The translations under genes were made by a program, and so were the position numbers. Below are positions 42,701 to 50,199 of a DNA stretch of 50,199 bases, piece after piece (positions within the stretch are counted from its first letter, which is position 1; each line of letters opens with the position of its first letter). The notes under the pieces were generated by a model. It saw only the letters and a list, made by a program, of their open reading frames with translations. It had not been told where the DNA came from and did no database searches. The stretch is taken from contig JACRFA010000056.1 of the NCBI GenBank assembly GCA_016218065.1, positions 1-50,199 on the forward strand, written 5' to 3'. Source of the stretch: Ignavibacteriota bacterium. GTDB lineage: Bacteria; Bacteroidota; Ignavibacteria; UBA10030; UBA6906.

Positions 42701-43084
42701 ATGAAAAAGCAATTCGCTCATTACAATCCTCGGTTGAAGGGACTTGCGCGCGAGTTGAGGAACAACAGTACGCTCGCCGAAGTGCTGCTGTGGAACCAAC
42801 TGAAGCGCAAGCAAATGATGGGATACGACTTCCATAGGCAAAAACCGTATGATGAGTACATACTCGATTTCTTTTGTCCGCGACTGATGCTTGCAATAGA
42901 GATAGATGGCGTCAGTCATATGTTCCGGGAAGACAAGGACGAAAAACGTCAAAGACGGTTGGAAGGACTTGGTGTGCGTTTTTTGAGCTTCGATGATCTC
43001 GATGTGAAATTCCGAATGGACGATGTGCTGAAGAGAATCAGACAATGGATTGAAAAACACCAGCACGACAAAACCCAAGTGTAA
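42701..43084 (+). CDS. DUF559 endonuclease-like protein
   Basis: A 127-residue protein of the DUF559 family, a compact PD-(D/E)xK-related fold similar to Vsr. Marks are RLKGLARELRNNSTLAEVLL, WNQLKRKQMMGYDFHRQKP, YILDFFCPRLMLAIEIDGVS and RRLEGLGVRFLSFDDLDV. ATG 42701 starts it; the longer frame from 42605 is repeat sequence. Flanked by 55-base repeats upstream and a 19-base copy downstream (43130-43148), it looks like the passenger or agent of a repeat-bounded element. Proteins of this family are common but have little tested function. Confidence 0.88.
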   Translation: MKKQFAHYNPRLKGLARELRNNSTLAEVLLWNQLKRKQMMGYDFHRQKPYDEYILDFFCPRLMLAIEIDGVSHMFREDKDEKRQRRLEGLGVRFLSFDDLDVKFRMDDVLKRIRQWIEKHQHDKTQV

Positions 43085-43129
43085 CATCCCCGTCTGCGCG
43101 AAGGCACGAGGCAACAAAAAACACGGCCA

Positions 43130-43148
43130 CAACACATTCCCCTCTGTG
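43130..43148. repeat. DUF559-associated repeat, truncated copy 3
   Basis: CAACACATTCCCCTCTGTG, identical to the first 19 bases of copies 1 and 2, lies 45 bases after the DUF559 stop in the same orientation. The rest of the unit is absent. Confidence 0.7.
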
Positions 43149-43250
43149 AAGGTACTCTTCTTCTCGACCCGGCTTCTCCGCTCCAACGAGTTTGAACTTC
43201 CCATCAATGCAGAGTTTCGGCTTGCCGGATAGTTTGCTCATCGGCGCTGC

Positions 43251-43281
43251 TTGACTTTCCCTCCCCATCAACCTACATTTG
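43251..43281 (+). promoter_or_regulatory. Putative promoter of the TIR/KGGT/patatin system
   Basis: TTG (43251-43253), a 20-base spacer and TACATTTG (43274-43281), an exact match to the Bacteroidota pattern TTG...TAnnTTTG. It lies 100 bases upstream of the TIR start codon, and no other promoter-like site is seen before the operon. Confidence 0.5.
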
Positions 43282-43380
43282 TGCGGAAGAAAAGCTCTTC
43301 GATAGTGCTTTCTCTTCAACGTGACGTTCCTTGCATTCGAACGATGCTTCGCAGTCTCATGCTCTCCCGGGGATCCGTGT

Positions 43381-44028
43381 ATGAAAGCTTTTAAGTACGC
43401 GTGCTTCATCAGCTACTGCCATGGACAAGGCGCGCTCGTCAGCAGTTTCATCGAGCAGCTCAAGACATCGCTCAAAGCGTGTCTCGAACCGTACTTCGAT
43501 ACCGACGAGTGCGTCTATATCGATGAAGATCGGTTGAAGTCGGGCGCGCTCTACAACACAGGACTTGCGGATGCGATTTGCCGAAGCATGTCCATGATCG
43601 TCGTGTACATGCCGAAGTATGAGCATCACTCGTACTGTCTGCGCGAGTACACGGCGATGGAGCGATTGGAGGCGGAACGGTTCAAGCTGAGCGGCAACGG
43701 CGCCGCGCAGGACCGCGGCATGATCATCCCGATTCTCTTCCGGGGCCGCGCCGACGATTTGCCCGAACGCATCCGGAAGCACCGGCACTTCTGCGACTTC
43801 TCAAAATTCACCACTGCAACCAGCGACATTCTCAAGAACGAAGAGTTCGTCAGAAAGATCGAAGAGATCGCGAGTTACATCTACGATCTCTCGAAAGAGT
43901 TCGATTCGCTCGCCGCAAATCCGTGCAGCAATTGTTCGTCGTTCCAGCTTCCGGCAGAAACGGAAGTGAAGCCCTGGCACGAAACCATTCCCGTCACGCC
44001 GTTCGTCTTCCGTCAACAGAATCCATGA
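43381..44028 (+). CDS. TIR-domain protein (putative NADase effector)
   Basis: A 215-residue protein whose first ~165 residues form a TIR domain: AFKYACFISYCHGQGALVSS, EPYFDTDECVYIDEDRLKSG, ICRSMSMIVVYMPKYEHHSY and, at the usual catalytic position, Glu89 in SYCLREYTAMERLEAE. Bacterial TIR proteins cleave NAD+ or make cyclic ADP-ribose products. The remaining ~50 residues are low in structure signs. The start at 43381 fits the domain; a longer frame from 43321 adds 20 unrelated residues. It overlaps the ATPase gene by four bases (ATGA). It recalls the TIR proteins paired with KGGXGR ATPases in Actinobacteria. Confidence 0.87.
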   Translation: MKAFKYACFISYCHGQGALVSSFIEQLKTSLKACLEPYFDTDECVYIDEDRLKSGALYNTGLADAICRSMSMIVVYMPKYEHHSYCLREYTAMERLEAERFKLSGNGAAQDRGMIIPILFRGRADDLPERIRKHRHFCDFSKFTTATSDILKNEEFVRKIEEIASYIYDLSKEFDSLAANPCSNCSSFQLPAETEVKPWHETIPVTPFVFRQQNP

Positions 44029-46820
44029 CCCCATACGATCCGACCGGCAAAGTCATCACGTTCTATTCATACAAAGGCGGAACAGGCCGTTCGATGGCGC
44101 TTGCCAACGTTGCCTGTTTGCTCGCGCAGCGCAGCGATGTGCATCGCGGCGTGTTGATGATCGATTGGGATCTGGAAGCGCCGGGGTTGCATCGATTCTT
44201 TCACGATCGCTTCACGAGAAGATTTCCTGCTTCGTCTCTCGCCAACGGCGAGAAAGACTTCGCGCAAGCGCCGGGTCTGATCGATTTCTTCGTCGAGCTT
44301 GAGGCGCGCGTACGCGAGGCCACATCCGACGGCAAGCCGCAATCGGAGCCGCAGTCCGATGAACTGATGGCAAAGGTCGATCTGCGCAAGTATGCTATTG
44401 AGACGGACGTTCCATCGCTGTCGCTCATGAAGGCCGGCGCGTTTGATCAATCGTACTCCAGGCGGGTAACGACATTCAATTGGGAAGACCTCTACAACCG
44501 CTCGCCGTACATCATGCAAGCGTTCGCGGAGCGGCTTGCGCGCGACTACAGTTTCGTGCTCATCGATTCGCGGACAGGCATAAGCGACGCGAGCGGCATC
44601 TGCACAATGTTGCTTCCCGAAAAGCTCGTCGTTGTGTTCACGCCCAATCGGCAGAGTCTTATGGGTGTGGACGACATTGTGCAGCGAGCGACCGAGTACC
44701 GGCGGCAGTCCGACGATCTGCGACCGCTGATCGTGTTTCCGCTTCCGTCGCGCATCGATTTGTCGGAGAAAGAGCTGCAAGCCTGGTGGCGGTCGAACAT
44801 GCAAAGTCCCGACGTGCTTGCATACGAGCCGCTCTTTCAGCGCATGTTCGAGAACGTGTACGGGCTGAAGCATTGCGATCTCGCCGCCTATTTTGATGAA
44901 GTGCGCATTCAGCATTTTCCTTTCTATTCTTACGGAGAGAAGATTGCCGTTTTGCAGAAGGGAGAATCGGATCGTCTATCGCTTGCGCGCAGCTACGCAA
45001 CGTTCACGACCTGGCTCGTCGATCGTCCGTGTCCTTGGAAGGAAGAAGTTCCCGTTCAGGTTCCGACTGCAACCGCCGATGAGGTGAAGCTGGCAGAAAC
45101 CGCGTTTGCGCGTCTCTCATCTGACGAGCAAAAAACACTGCAGCGCATTTTCCTCCGTCTCGTGCGCATAGCTGAGTCGGGCGAGCGGGAGAATGCCAAT
45201 CGAGGATTGAAGGCAAGAATTTCGGATTTTGACAGATCGTCGTTGCCCCTCGTTCGGTCGCTGCAGGAGGAACGGCTTCTGATTGTCGAAGCCGACAAGG
45301 TGAGCGGCGAAGAGACTGTGCAGATCGCGAGTGATGGTTTGATTGATGCATGGCCGCGTTTGAAGACGTGGCTGAAGGAGGACAGAGATTTTCTCGTCTG
45401 GCGTCAGCAGTTGCGGACCAACATGGCGCAGTGGGAAAAATCCAAAGACCACGGGGCGTTGCTGAGCGGCGCGCCGCTCGGAGAAGCGCAGCGATGGCTT
45501 GCAAGCCGGGGATCGGATCTCAGCGCGAGTGAACATGAGTACATCGTCGGCAGCGCCAACGTCGTGAGAAAAGGAAAGCTGAACACCTGGCTTGCTTTGC
45601 TCGGGTTCTTCATCATTGTGGCCGGCATTGCGTTGTGGCAGTATTTCCGAACGCAGCGCGAGCAGGCTGAGTTCTCGAACGTTCTTTCTGACGGATACTC
45701 CTTGTACAAGAACGGCCAGTTGGATTCAGCGATTGTCCGGTTCGGCGACGGGATTGCGATGCGCGACCAAAGCGCAGAGGCGTACTATGCGCGCGGCTCG
45801 GCGCTGCTCAGCAAACGTGACTACAAAAAGGCCGCGGCAGATTTCAGTCAGGCGTTGCAGCGCAAGCCGGATTACGCCGATGCGCTGAACGACCGCGGCG
45901 TTGCGTCTCTGAATCTCGGCGACACGACGCAGGCGATCCGCGACTTCGAGAAGGCGATTGAAGTAAGTCCGAACAGCGCTCTGCCGTACACCAACCGCGG
46001 CATGATCTATTACCGCGAGCAGAATTATTCCAAGGCGCTTGAGTTTCAGGCGAAGGCGGTTTCACTGAACCAGAATTCCTGGGTCAGCTATATCGAACGC
46101 GGCAACGCGTACCTGGAGCTTAAAGACACTGCGAAGGCTCTGCAGGATTACGGCCACGCGATAGACTTGCAACCCGATTCCGCGCTTGGATACTACAACC
46201 GCGGCGTTGTGTATCGCGCGAGCGGCGCGTACGATCTGGCGCTTGCGGAACTTGCCCGCGCGCTCGAGCTGAAGCCGGGCTACGCGGAGGCGTATATGAA
46301 TCGCGCCATCATCTACTTCAAACGCCGATCGCGTCAGGCGGCGATCGATGAGGCGAATCGAGCCTTGCAGTTGGCGGCCGACTCCGTCTTGATTCGCGAA
46401 GCAAACGACTCGCTCCGTTCGTGGGGCGCGGCCGCGCCGATCCGCATCCCGACAGCTCAGGTGACACGCGTGTTCGTTCATTACAATGATCGGCGCGACT
46501 CATTACTGGTTCTTCGCGTCAACTTCGCGCTCGCAGGCAGATTCAAGGTGCAGCCGTCGCAAGTCGTCACGCAGCGTACATTCGGCGACGTGCGGTACTA
46601 CTATGACGCAGACAAGTCAAACGCCGAAGCAGTCCGGCGCCTCGTGCAGAAAACACTGATGGGAGAAGGCATTGCGCTCAGCATCCAGCTTTTGTACTTA
46701 GGCGAATCGTACGCGCAGAACATCCGGGTGAACGCGATGAGGCGTCTTCCGGCCATGGGAACAATCGAAGTCTGGCTCCCGTCACTCCGCGACTATCAAT
46801 CCATGCAGATGGCAAAATGA
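44025..46820 (+). CDS. KGGT P-loop ATPase with STAND-like segment, membrane helix and TPRs
   Basis: A 931-residue multidomain protein. Residues 1-330 are a ParA/MinD-type ATPase: VITFYSYKGGTGRSMALANV carries the signature Lys17 but Arg22 in place of the second Walker lysine; MIDWDLEAPG and FVLIDSRTGISD follow. Residues ~360-515 resemble the winged-helix end of STAND proteins (SLPLVRSLQEERLLIVEA, LIDAWPRLKTWLKEDRDFLV, LGEAQRWLASRGSDLSASEH). One membrane helix is at about 522-544 (WLALLGFFIIVAGIALWQYF), then about six TPRs (555-790), then a ~110-residue tail of unknown fold. A sensor or scaffold role in the four-gene system is inferred. It is coupled by ATGA overlaps to both neighbours. Confidence 0.85.
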   Translation: MTPYDPTGKVITFYSYKGGTGRSMALANVACLLAQRSDVHRGVLMIDWDLEAPGLHRFFHDRFTRRFPASSLANGEKDFAQAPGLIDFFVELEARVREATSDGKPQSEPQSDELMAKVDLRKYAIETDVPSLSLMKAGAFDQSYSRRVTTFNWEDLYNRSPYIMQAFAERLARDYSFVLIDSRTGISDASGICTMLLPEKLVVVFTPNRQSLMGVDDIVQRATEYRRQSDDLRPLIVFPLPSRIDLSEKELQAWWRSNMQSPDVLAYEPLFQRMFENVYGLKHCDLAAYFDEVRIQHFPFYSYGEKIAVLQKGESDRLSLARSYATFTTWLVDRPCPWKEEVPVQVPTATADEVKLAETAFARLSSDEQKTLQRIFLRLVRIAESGERENANRGLKARISDFDRSSLPLVRSLQEERLLIVEADKVSGEETVQIASDGLIDAWPRLKTWLKEDRDFLVWRQQLRTNMAQWEKSKDHGALLSGAPLGEAQRWLASRGSDLSASEHEYIVGSANVVRKGKLNTWLALLGFFIIVAGIALWQYFRTQREQAEFSNVLSDGYSLYKNGQLDSAIVRFGDGIAMRDQSAEAYYARGSALLSKRDYKKAAADFSQALQRKPDYADALNDRGVASLNLGDTTQAIRDFEKAIEVSPNSALPYTNRGMIYYREQNYSKALEFQAKAVSLNQNSWVSYIERGNAYLELKDTAKALQDYGHAIDLQPDSALGYYNRGVVYRASGAYDLALAELARALELKPGYAEAYMNRAIIYFKRRSRQAAIDEANRALQLAADSVLIREANDSLRSWGAAAPIRIPTAQVTRVFVHYNDRRDSLLVLRVNFALAGRFKVQPSQVVTQRTFGDVRYYYDADKSNAEAVRRLVQKTLMGEGIALSIQLLYLGESYAQNIRVNAMRRLPAMGTIEVWLPSLRDYQSMQMAK

Positions 46821-48145
46821 ACAGACCTCTTTGCTTTGTCTTGATGCCGTTCGGCAAGAAGCCGGATGCGGCAGGAGTGCTCATCGATTTCGACGCAGTG
46901 TATCGCGAGTTGATTGCACCGGCGATACTCGATGCCGACCTGCAGCCGCTTCGCGCGGACGAGGAACTCACCGGCGGCATCATTCATAAGCCGATGTTCG
47001 AGCGCTTGATTCTTTGCGACTACGCGATCGCCGATCTCACGACGGTGAACGCGAACGTCTTCTATGAGCTTGGCATTCGTCATGCCGTCCGCCCGCAGAC
47101 GACGATCCTCCTTTTCTCCGACAAGTCGCGCTTGCCATTCGATGTTGCGCTGCTCCGAGCGATGCCATACGGAATCAACGATGCGGGTTCGCCTTCGCAT
47201 ATCGACTCCGACAAACGTGCACTGGCAGATCGCCTGCGTTCGGCGAAGATCAGCGCAACGCATGACAGTCCCATCTTCCAGCTCGTCGAAAATTTTCCCG
47301 ATATCAAACGACTCAAGACCGACGTCTTTCGTCAGCAGGTGGAGTACGCGGCGGCCATCAAAGAACGTCTCGCTCACGCAAGGAAGCAAGACGTGACTGC
47401 GATGAAAACCATCGAACAGGAACTCGGAACGCTCGTCGATCAAGAGTCGGGCGTCATCATCGATCTGTTCCTTTCCTACCGCGCTGTGAAGGCGTGGAGT
47501 GAGATGATCGCGTTGGTGAAGAAGATGCCGCTGCCGCTCGCTTCGTCCGTCATGGTGCAGGAGCAGCTTGCGCTCGCGCTGAACCGCAACGGCGAGAGCG
47601 ATCATGCCGAACGCATCTTGCTCGACCTCATCGCGTTGAAGGGGCCGAGCAGCGAAACATACGGCATACTCGGTCGCGTGTACAAGGATCGGTGGGAGAA
47701 TGCAATGAAGTCCGGCGATGCGTTGCTCGCGAATGGCATTCTGCAGAAGGCGATCGACGCATACCTTCGCGGCTTTGAGGCCGATTGGCGCGACGCGTAT
47801 CCGGGCATCAACGCTGTTACCCTGATGGAGCTGAAGAATCCTCCCGACGATCGGCGCACGAAGCTCATTCCCATCGTCGCCTACGCGGCCGAGCGCAGAG
47901 TTGCAACGGGCAAAGCGGATTACTGGGACCACGCAACGCGACTTGAGCTTGCAGTTCTCGCGAAGCACGAGTCGGCAGCCGCAGCGTCGTTGAGCGATGC
48001 GCTTGCGTGCATCCGTGAACGATGGGAGCCGGAGACGACAGCGCGAAATCTTCGCCTCATCCGTGAAGCGCGCCAGAAGCGGAACGAGTACCTGCCCTGG
48101 GCGCAGCGATTCGAAGATGAGTTGCGCAGCAAAGCAGGCGCGTGA
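46817..48145 (+). CDS. DRHyd (deoxyribosyltransferase-like) plus TRAFs-binding/TPR-S protein
   Basis: A 442-residue cytosolic protein. Residues 1-125 form a nucleoside-2-deoxyribosyltransferase-like Rossmannoid domain: LCFVLMPFGKKPDAAG, IIHKPMFERLILCDYAIADL and TTVNANVFYELGIRHAVRPQ, with Asp69/Asp73, Asn80 and Glu84 as candidate catalytic residues. Residues ~170-440 match the TRAFs-binding (DUF4071) alpha-helical repeat also found at the N-terminus of animal ASK1-type kinases. Relatives may hydrolyse a nucleotide or NAD-derived signal. It overlaps the ATPase gene by four bases. The same TPR-S type recurs in the patatin protein downstream. Confidence 0.85.
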   Translation: MNRPLCFVLMPFGKKPDAAGVLIDFDAVYRELIAPAILDADLQPLRADEELTGGIIHKPMFERLILCDYAIADLTTVNANVFYELGIRHAVRPQTTILLFSDKSRLPFDVALLRAMPYGINDAGSPSHIDSDKRALADRLRSAKISATHDSPIFQLVENFPDIKRLKTDVFRQQVEYAAAIKERLAHARKQDVTAMKTIEQELGTLVDQESGVIIDLFLSYRAVKAWSEMIALVKKMPLPLASSVMVQEQLALALNRNGESDHAERILLDLIALKGPSSETYGILGRVYKDRWENAMKSGDALLANGILQKAIDAYLRGFEADWRDAYPGINAVTLMELKNPPDDRRTKLIPIVAYAAERRVATGKADYWDHATRLELAVLAKHESAAAASLSDALACIRERWEPETTARNLRLIREARQKRNEYLPWAQRFEDELRSKAGA

Positions 48146-48449
48146 ATTCCCGACTCAATGCTCCTCGATCAGATCGATTACGAATTCACAACGAACCGTT
48201 GATCATTGTGAATTGATTCTTTCTCGGACGGCAGGTTCACTTGATTGTTTTGGGCCTTCAGCGGGTGTTCCTCGTCATGACCGAGGTGCATGGCGCGAAG
48301 CGGAGCGTACTACGTCGGTTCAAACGCGGTCGCCCTTGCGAATGACCGAAGACAGAGGACCGAGGACGAGAGAGGCCAGAAGTCAAGACGACGCACAGAA
48401 ATCAGAATGCGAACCCCGAACCCTGAACCCTGAACCACCGGAGGCCGCG
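48146..48449. other. Spacer before the TPR-S/patatin gene
   Basis: No gene seen. It contains fragments of interspersed repeats (GCGAATGACCGAAGAC-like) and, at its 3' end, four 7-base units. Whether the patatin gene is read through from the three upstream genes or has its own promoter is not decided; I find no clear TTG...TAnnTTTG pair here. Confidence 0.45.
48410..48437. repeat. Heptamer tandem repeat next to the patatin ribosome site
   Basis: CGAACCC, CGAACCC, TGAACCC and TGAACCA stand in a row, ending two bases before the GGAGG ribosome binding site (48440-48444). Copy-number change would alter the distance between any upstream signal and the ribosome site. Confidence 0.75.
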
Positions 48450-50199
48450 ATGAAACGTACCATCACCGATAACGTTGCCGCAGCGCGGAGAATCCTCCGT
48501 GGCGAGACCGCAACGCCGGAAGAGATTTTTGACCTCTCGACAGCACTCAAGAAAGAGAATGAGTTCGGATACAGTCGAAAGCTCCTGGGCCGCGCCCTCG
48601 ACGATGCGACGATTCACGCCAAGCCTGCACTCCAGCTGAAGATCTCGCAGGAGTACGCGCTCTGCACATACAAGGATGCCGACCTGCCCGTTCTTGCCCG
48701 ACTCAACCGCGCGCTGGTGATTCTTGATCGCGCCGATCTATTGGTCGGTACGAAGAATCAGGAAACGCTCGGACTCGCCGGAGCGATCTGGAAGCGGAAG
48801 TGGGAAGTGGAGAACCAGAAAACCAATCTCGAGCGATCGCTCTCATACTATCATCGCGGATATCGCTTCGGCATCGACAACGACAACGGCTACACGGCGA
48901 TCAATGCTGCCTTTGTGCTAGACTGCCTGGCCGCCCTCGAGATGAGCGAGGCGTTGCATGCCGGAACAACCTCGGCGACAGCGGCGGCGCGAGTGAATGA
49001 GGCGAAGACAATCCGCAGAGAAATCGTCGCGTCCCTTGAGAAGCAACTCGCCGCCAATCCCGCGCTCGGTTCTCAGTGGTGGTTCGTGGTCACGGTCGCA
49101 CAAGCGTACTTCGGCCTCGCCGATTTTGCGAAAGCCTCCGAGTGGCTCATGAAGGCAACCGCGCTCGACTCGGTTGAGGAGTGGCAGTACGAATCGACGG
49201 CGCGACAGTTTGCCCAACTCGCTTCGCTGCAAGAGCAGCTCACTGGCGGCGCGCTCGACGCAGTCGCGGAAGCCTGGCAAACACTCAGTCAGTTTCTCGG
49301 CAACAATGCCGCAGCTCTGCGAACGTTGGACATCGGCAAGTTCGGGCTTGCGCTTTCAGGCGGCGGATTCCGTGCATCGCTGTTTCATATCGGTATGCTG
49401 GCGCGCCTCGCCGAGCTTGATCTGCTCAGGCATGTCGAGGTGATCTCGTGCGTGTCGGGCGGCTCGATCATCGGCGCTCACTACTACCTTGAGCTGCGAC
49501 GCCTGCTCGAATCGAAAGCCGACCGCGACATTACGCAGCAGGATTACGTCGAGCTTGTGCAACGCGTCGAGCGCGATTTTCTTGCCGGCGTGCAGAGGAA
49601 CATCCGCATGCGGGTCGCGGCCGATTGGCTCGCGAATGTGAAGATGTTGTTCGTGCCGCATTACTCGCGCACACAGCGTGTCGGTGAATTGTTCGAGAAA
49701 GAAATCTTCGCTCGCGTCCAGGGTAACACGCCCGACAAGCCCATCTGGCTGAACGAGTTGTTCATCCAGCCAAAAGATGCTCCCCCGAATTTTCATCCGA
49801 AGTATCACAACTGGAAGCGTGAAGCAAAAGTCCCGATGCTGATCCTCAATGCCACGGCATTGAACTCCGGCCACACATGGCAGTTTACTGCATCGTGGAT
49901 GGGCGAACCGCCAATGGAGATCGATGAGGAGATCGATTCAAACAAGCGTCTGCGGAGAATGTACTATCACGAGGCGCCGGAGAAGTATCGACGATTTCGG
50001 TTGGGTCACGCGGTTGCTGCGTCGGCGTGCGTTCCCGGGTTGTTCGAACCACTCGCGCTGCCGAACCTGTACGAAGACGTGACAGTGCGATTGGTGGACG
50101 GCGGCGTGCACGACAACCAGGGCACGGGCAGTTTGAAAGAGCAAGACTGCACAGTGATGGTGGTGAGCGACGCGAGCGGACAGATGGACTATCAGGAAA
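48450..50199 (+). CDS. TPR-S (TRAFs-binding) plus patatin-like phospholipase, partial
   Basis: The frame is open from ATG 48450 to the window end (about 583 residues, no stop). GGAGG lies five bases before the ATG. Residues 1-280 are TPR-S helical repeats, including SQWWFVVTVAQAYFGLADFA and WQYESTARQFAQLASLQEQL, like the end of DUF4071 proteins. The patatin domain follows: oxyanion loop LSGGGFRASLFHIGMLA (303-308 core), nucleophile Ser339 in ISCVSGGSIIGAHYYLEL, and catalytic Asp550 in RLVDGGVHDNQGTGSL. Active patatins release fatty acids from phospholipids, and in CBASS systems they kill by membrane damage. Expected to be the membrane-attacking effector of the system. Confidence 0.88.
   Translation, partial: MKRTITDNVAAARRILRGETATPEEIFDLSTALKKENEFGYSRKLLGRALDDATIHAKPALQLKISQEYALCTYKDADLPVLARLNRALVILDRADLLVGTKNQETLGLAGAIWKRKWEVENQKTNLERSLSYYHRGYRFGIDNDNGYTAINAAFVLDCLAALEMSEALHAGTTSATAAARVNEAKTIRREIVASLEKQLAANPALGSQWWFVVTVAQAYFGLADFAKASEWLMKATALDSVEEWQYESTARQFAQLASLQEQLTGGALDAVAEAWQTLSQFLGNNAAALRTLDIGKFGLALSGGGFRASLFHIGMLARLAELDLLRHVEVISCVSGGSIIGAHYYLELRRLLESKADRDITQQDYVELVQRVERDFLAGVQRNIRMRVAADWLANVKMLFVPHYSRTQRVGELFEKEIFARVQGNTPDKPIWLNELFIQPKDAPPNFHPKYHNWKREAKVPMLILNATALNSGHTWQFTASWMGEPPMEIDEEIDSNKRLRRMYYHEAPEKYRRFRLGHAVAASACVPGLFEPLALPNLYEDVTVRLVDGGVHDNQGTGSLKEQDCTVMVVSDASGQMDYQE

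Noticed and set aside
42426-43148. CRISPR array around the DUF559 gene
   Set aside because: Copies differ in length, spacing is 140 and about 450 bases, and a protein gene lies between them; no cas genes are present.
1-50199. tRNA, rRNA or riboswitch genes
   Set aside because: I looked for T-loop GGTTCRANNCC cores with matching acceptor stems and for known riboswitch cores and saw none; a covariance search would be needed to be certain.

Overview
The window looks like a chromosomal segment from the Bacteroidota/Chlorobi side of the FCB group, most like Ignavibacteria or Kapabacteria. The reasons are a secreted protein ending in a type IX secretion sorting domain with an NYPNPFNPTT motif, moderately high GC, and many short degenerate intergenic repeats. 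Shine-Dalgarno (SD) sites are used by many but not all genes. This placement is inference; there is no rRNA or tRNA in the window.

Layout. 1-3.3 kb: the end of an outer-membrane barrel gene, an orphan antitoxin beside a small palindromic element, an RskA-type anti-sigma factor with its ECF sigma factor, and a RelE/ParE-like toxin-antitoxin (TA) pair. 3.3-8.3 kb (minus strand): a tightly packed amide-ligase/peptidase cluster made of a RimK-like ATP-grasp ligase, a GCS2 carboxylate-amine ligase broken by an in-frame TAA, an M29 aminopeptidase, and a second, probably circularly permuted ATP-grasp protein, with a VapBC module lodged inside it. 8.6-12.9 kb: two tandem M3B oligopeptidases, one cytosolic and one exported. 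13-20.9 kb (minus): a GT-C membrane glycosyltransferase, a membrane class III cyclase overlapping a LOG-family gene, a CoA-binding protein, a type IX secreted protein, a dihydroorotate-dehydrogenase-like gene with an in-frame TAA, and gpmA. 21.3-32.8 kb (plus): rfaE1-rfaE2 (ADP-heptose synthesis), a TamB-like protein, RNase R with an apparent AUC start codon, and a peptidase/propeller/outer-membrane-barrel fusion. 33-35.2 kb (minus): an OmpR-type two-component system. 35.4-40.2 kb: a TatT-type TRAP transporter operon interrupted by an MNT-HEPN pair whose HEPN frame is shifted. 40.2-43.1 kb: two small exported or membrane proteins, a DUF187-type glycosidase, and a DUF559 endonuclease-like gene between repeats.

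The most interesting region is 43.25-50.2 kb. It holds a promoter-like site and three genes joined by ATGA overlaps: a TIR protein, a KGGT-type P-loop ATPase with a STAND-like winged-helix segment, one membrane segment and TPRs, and a deoxyribosyltransferase-like (DRHyd) domain fused to a TRAFs-binding/TPR-S (DUF4071) domain. About 300 bp further on is a fourth gene, TPR-S fused to a patatin phospholipase, cut by the window end. This looks like a multi-effector conflict or immunity system combining NAD/nucleotide cleavage with membrane-lipid attack.

Four genes carry what look like single-base lesions (two in-frame TAA codons, one frameshift, one ATC in place of ATG). Either this genome has real ongoing decay and recoding, or the assembly carries scattered base errors; reads would decide.
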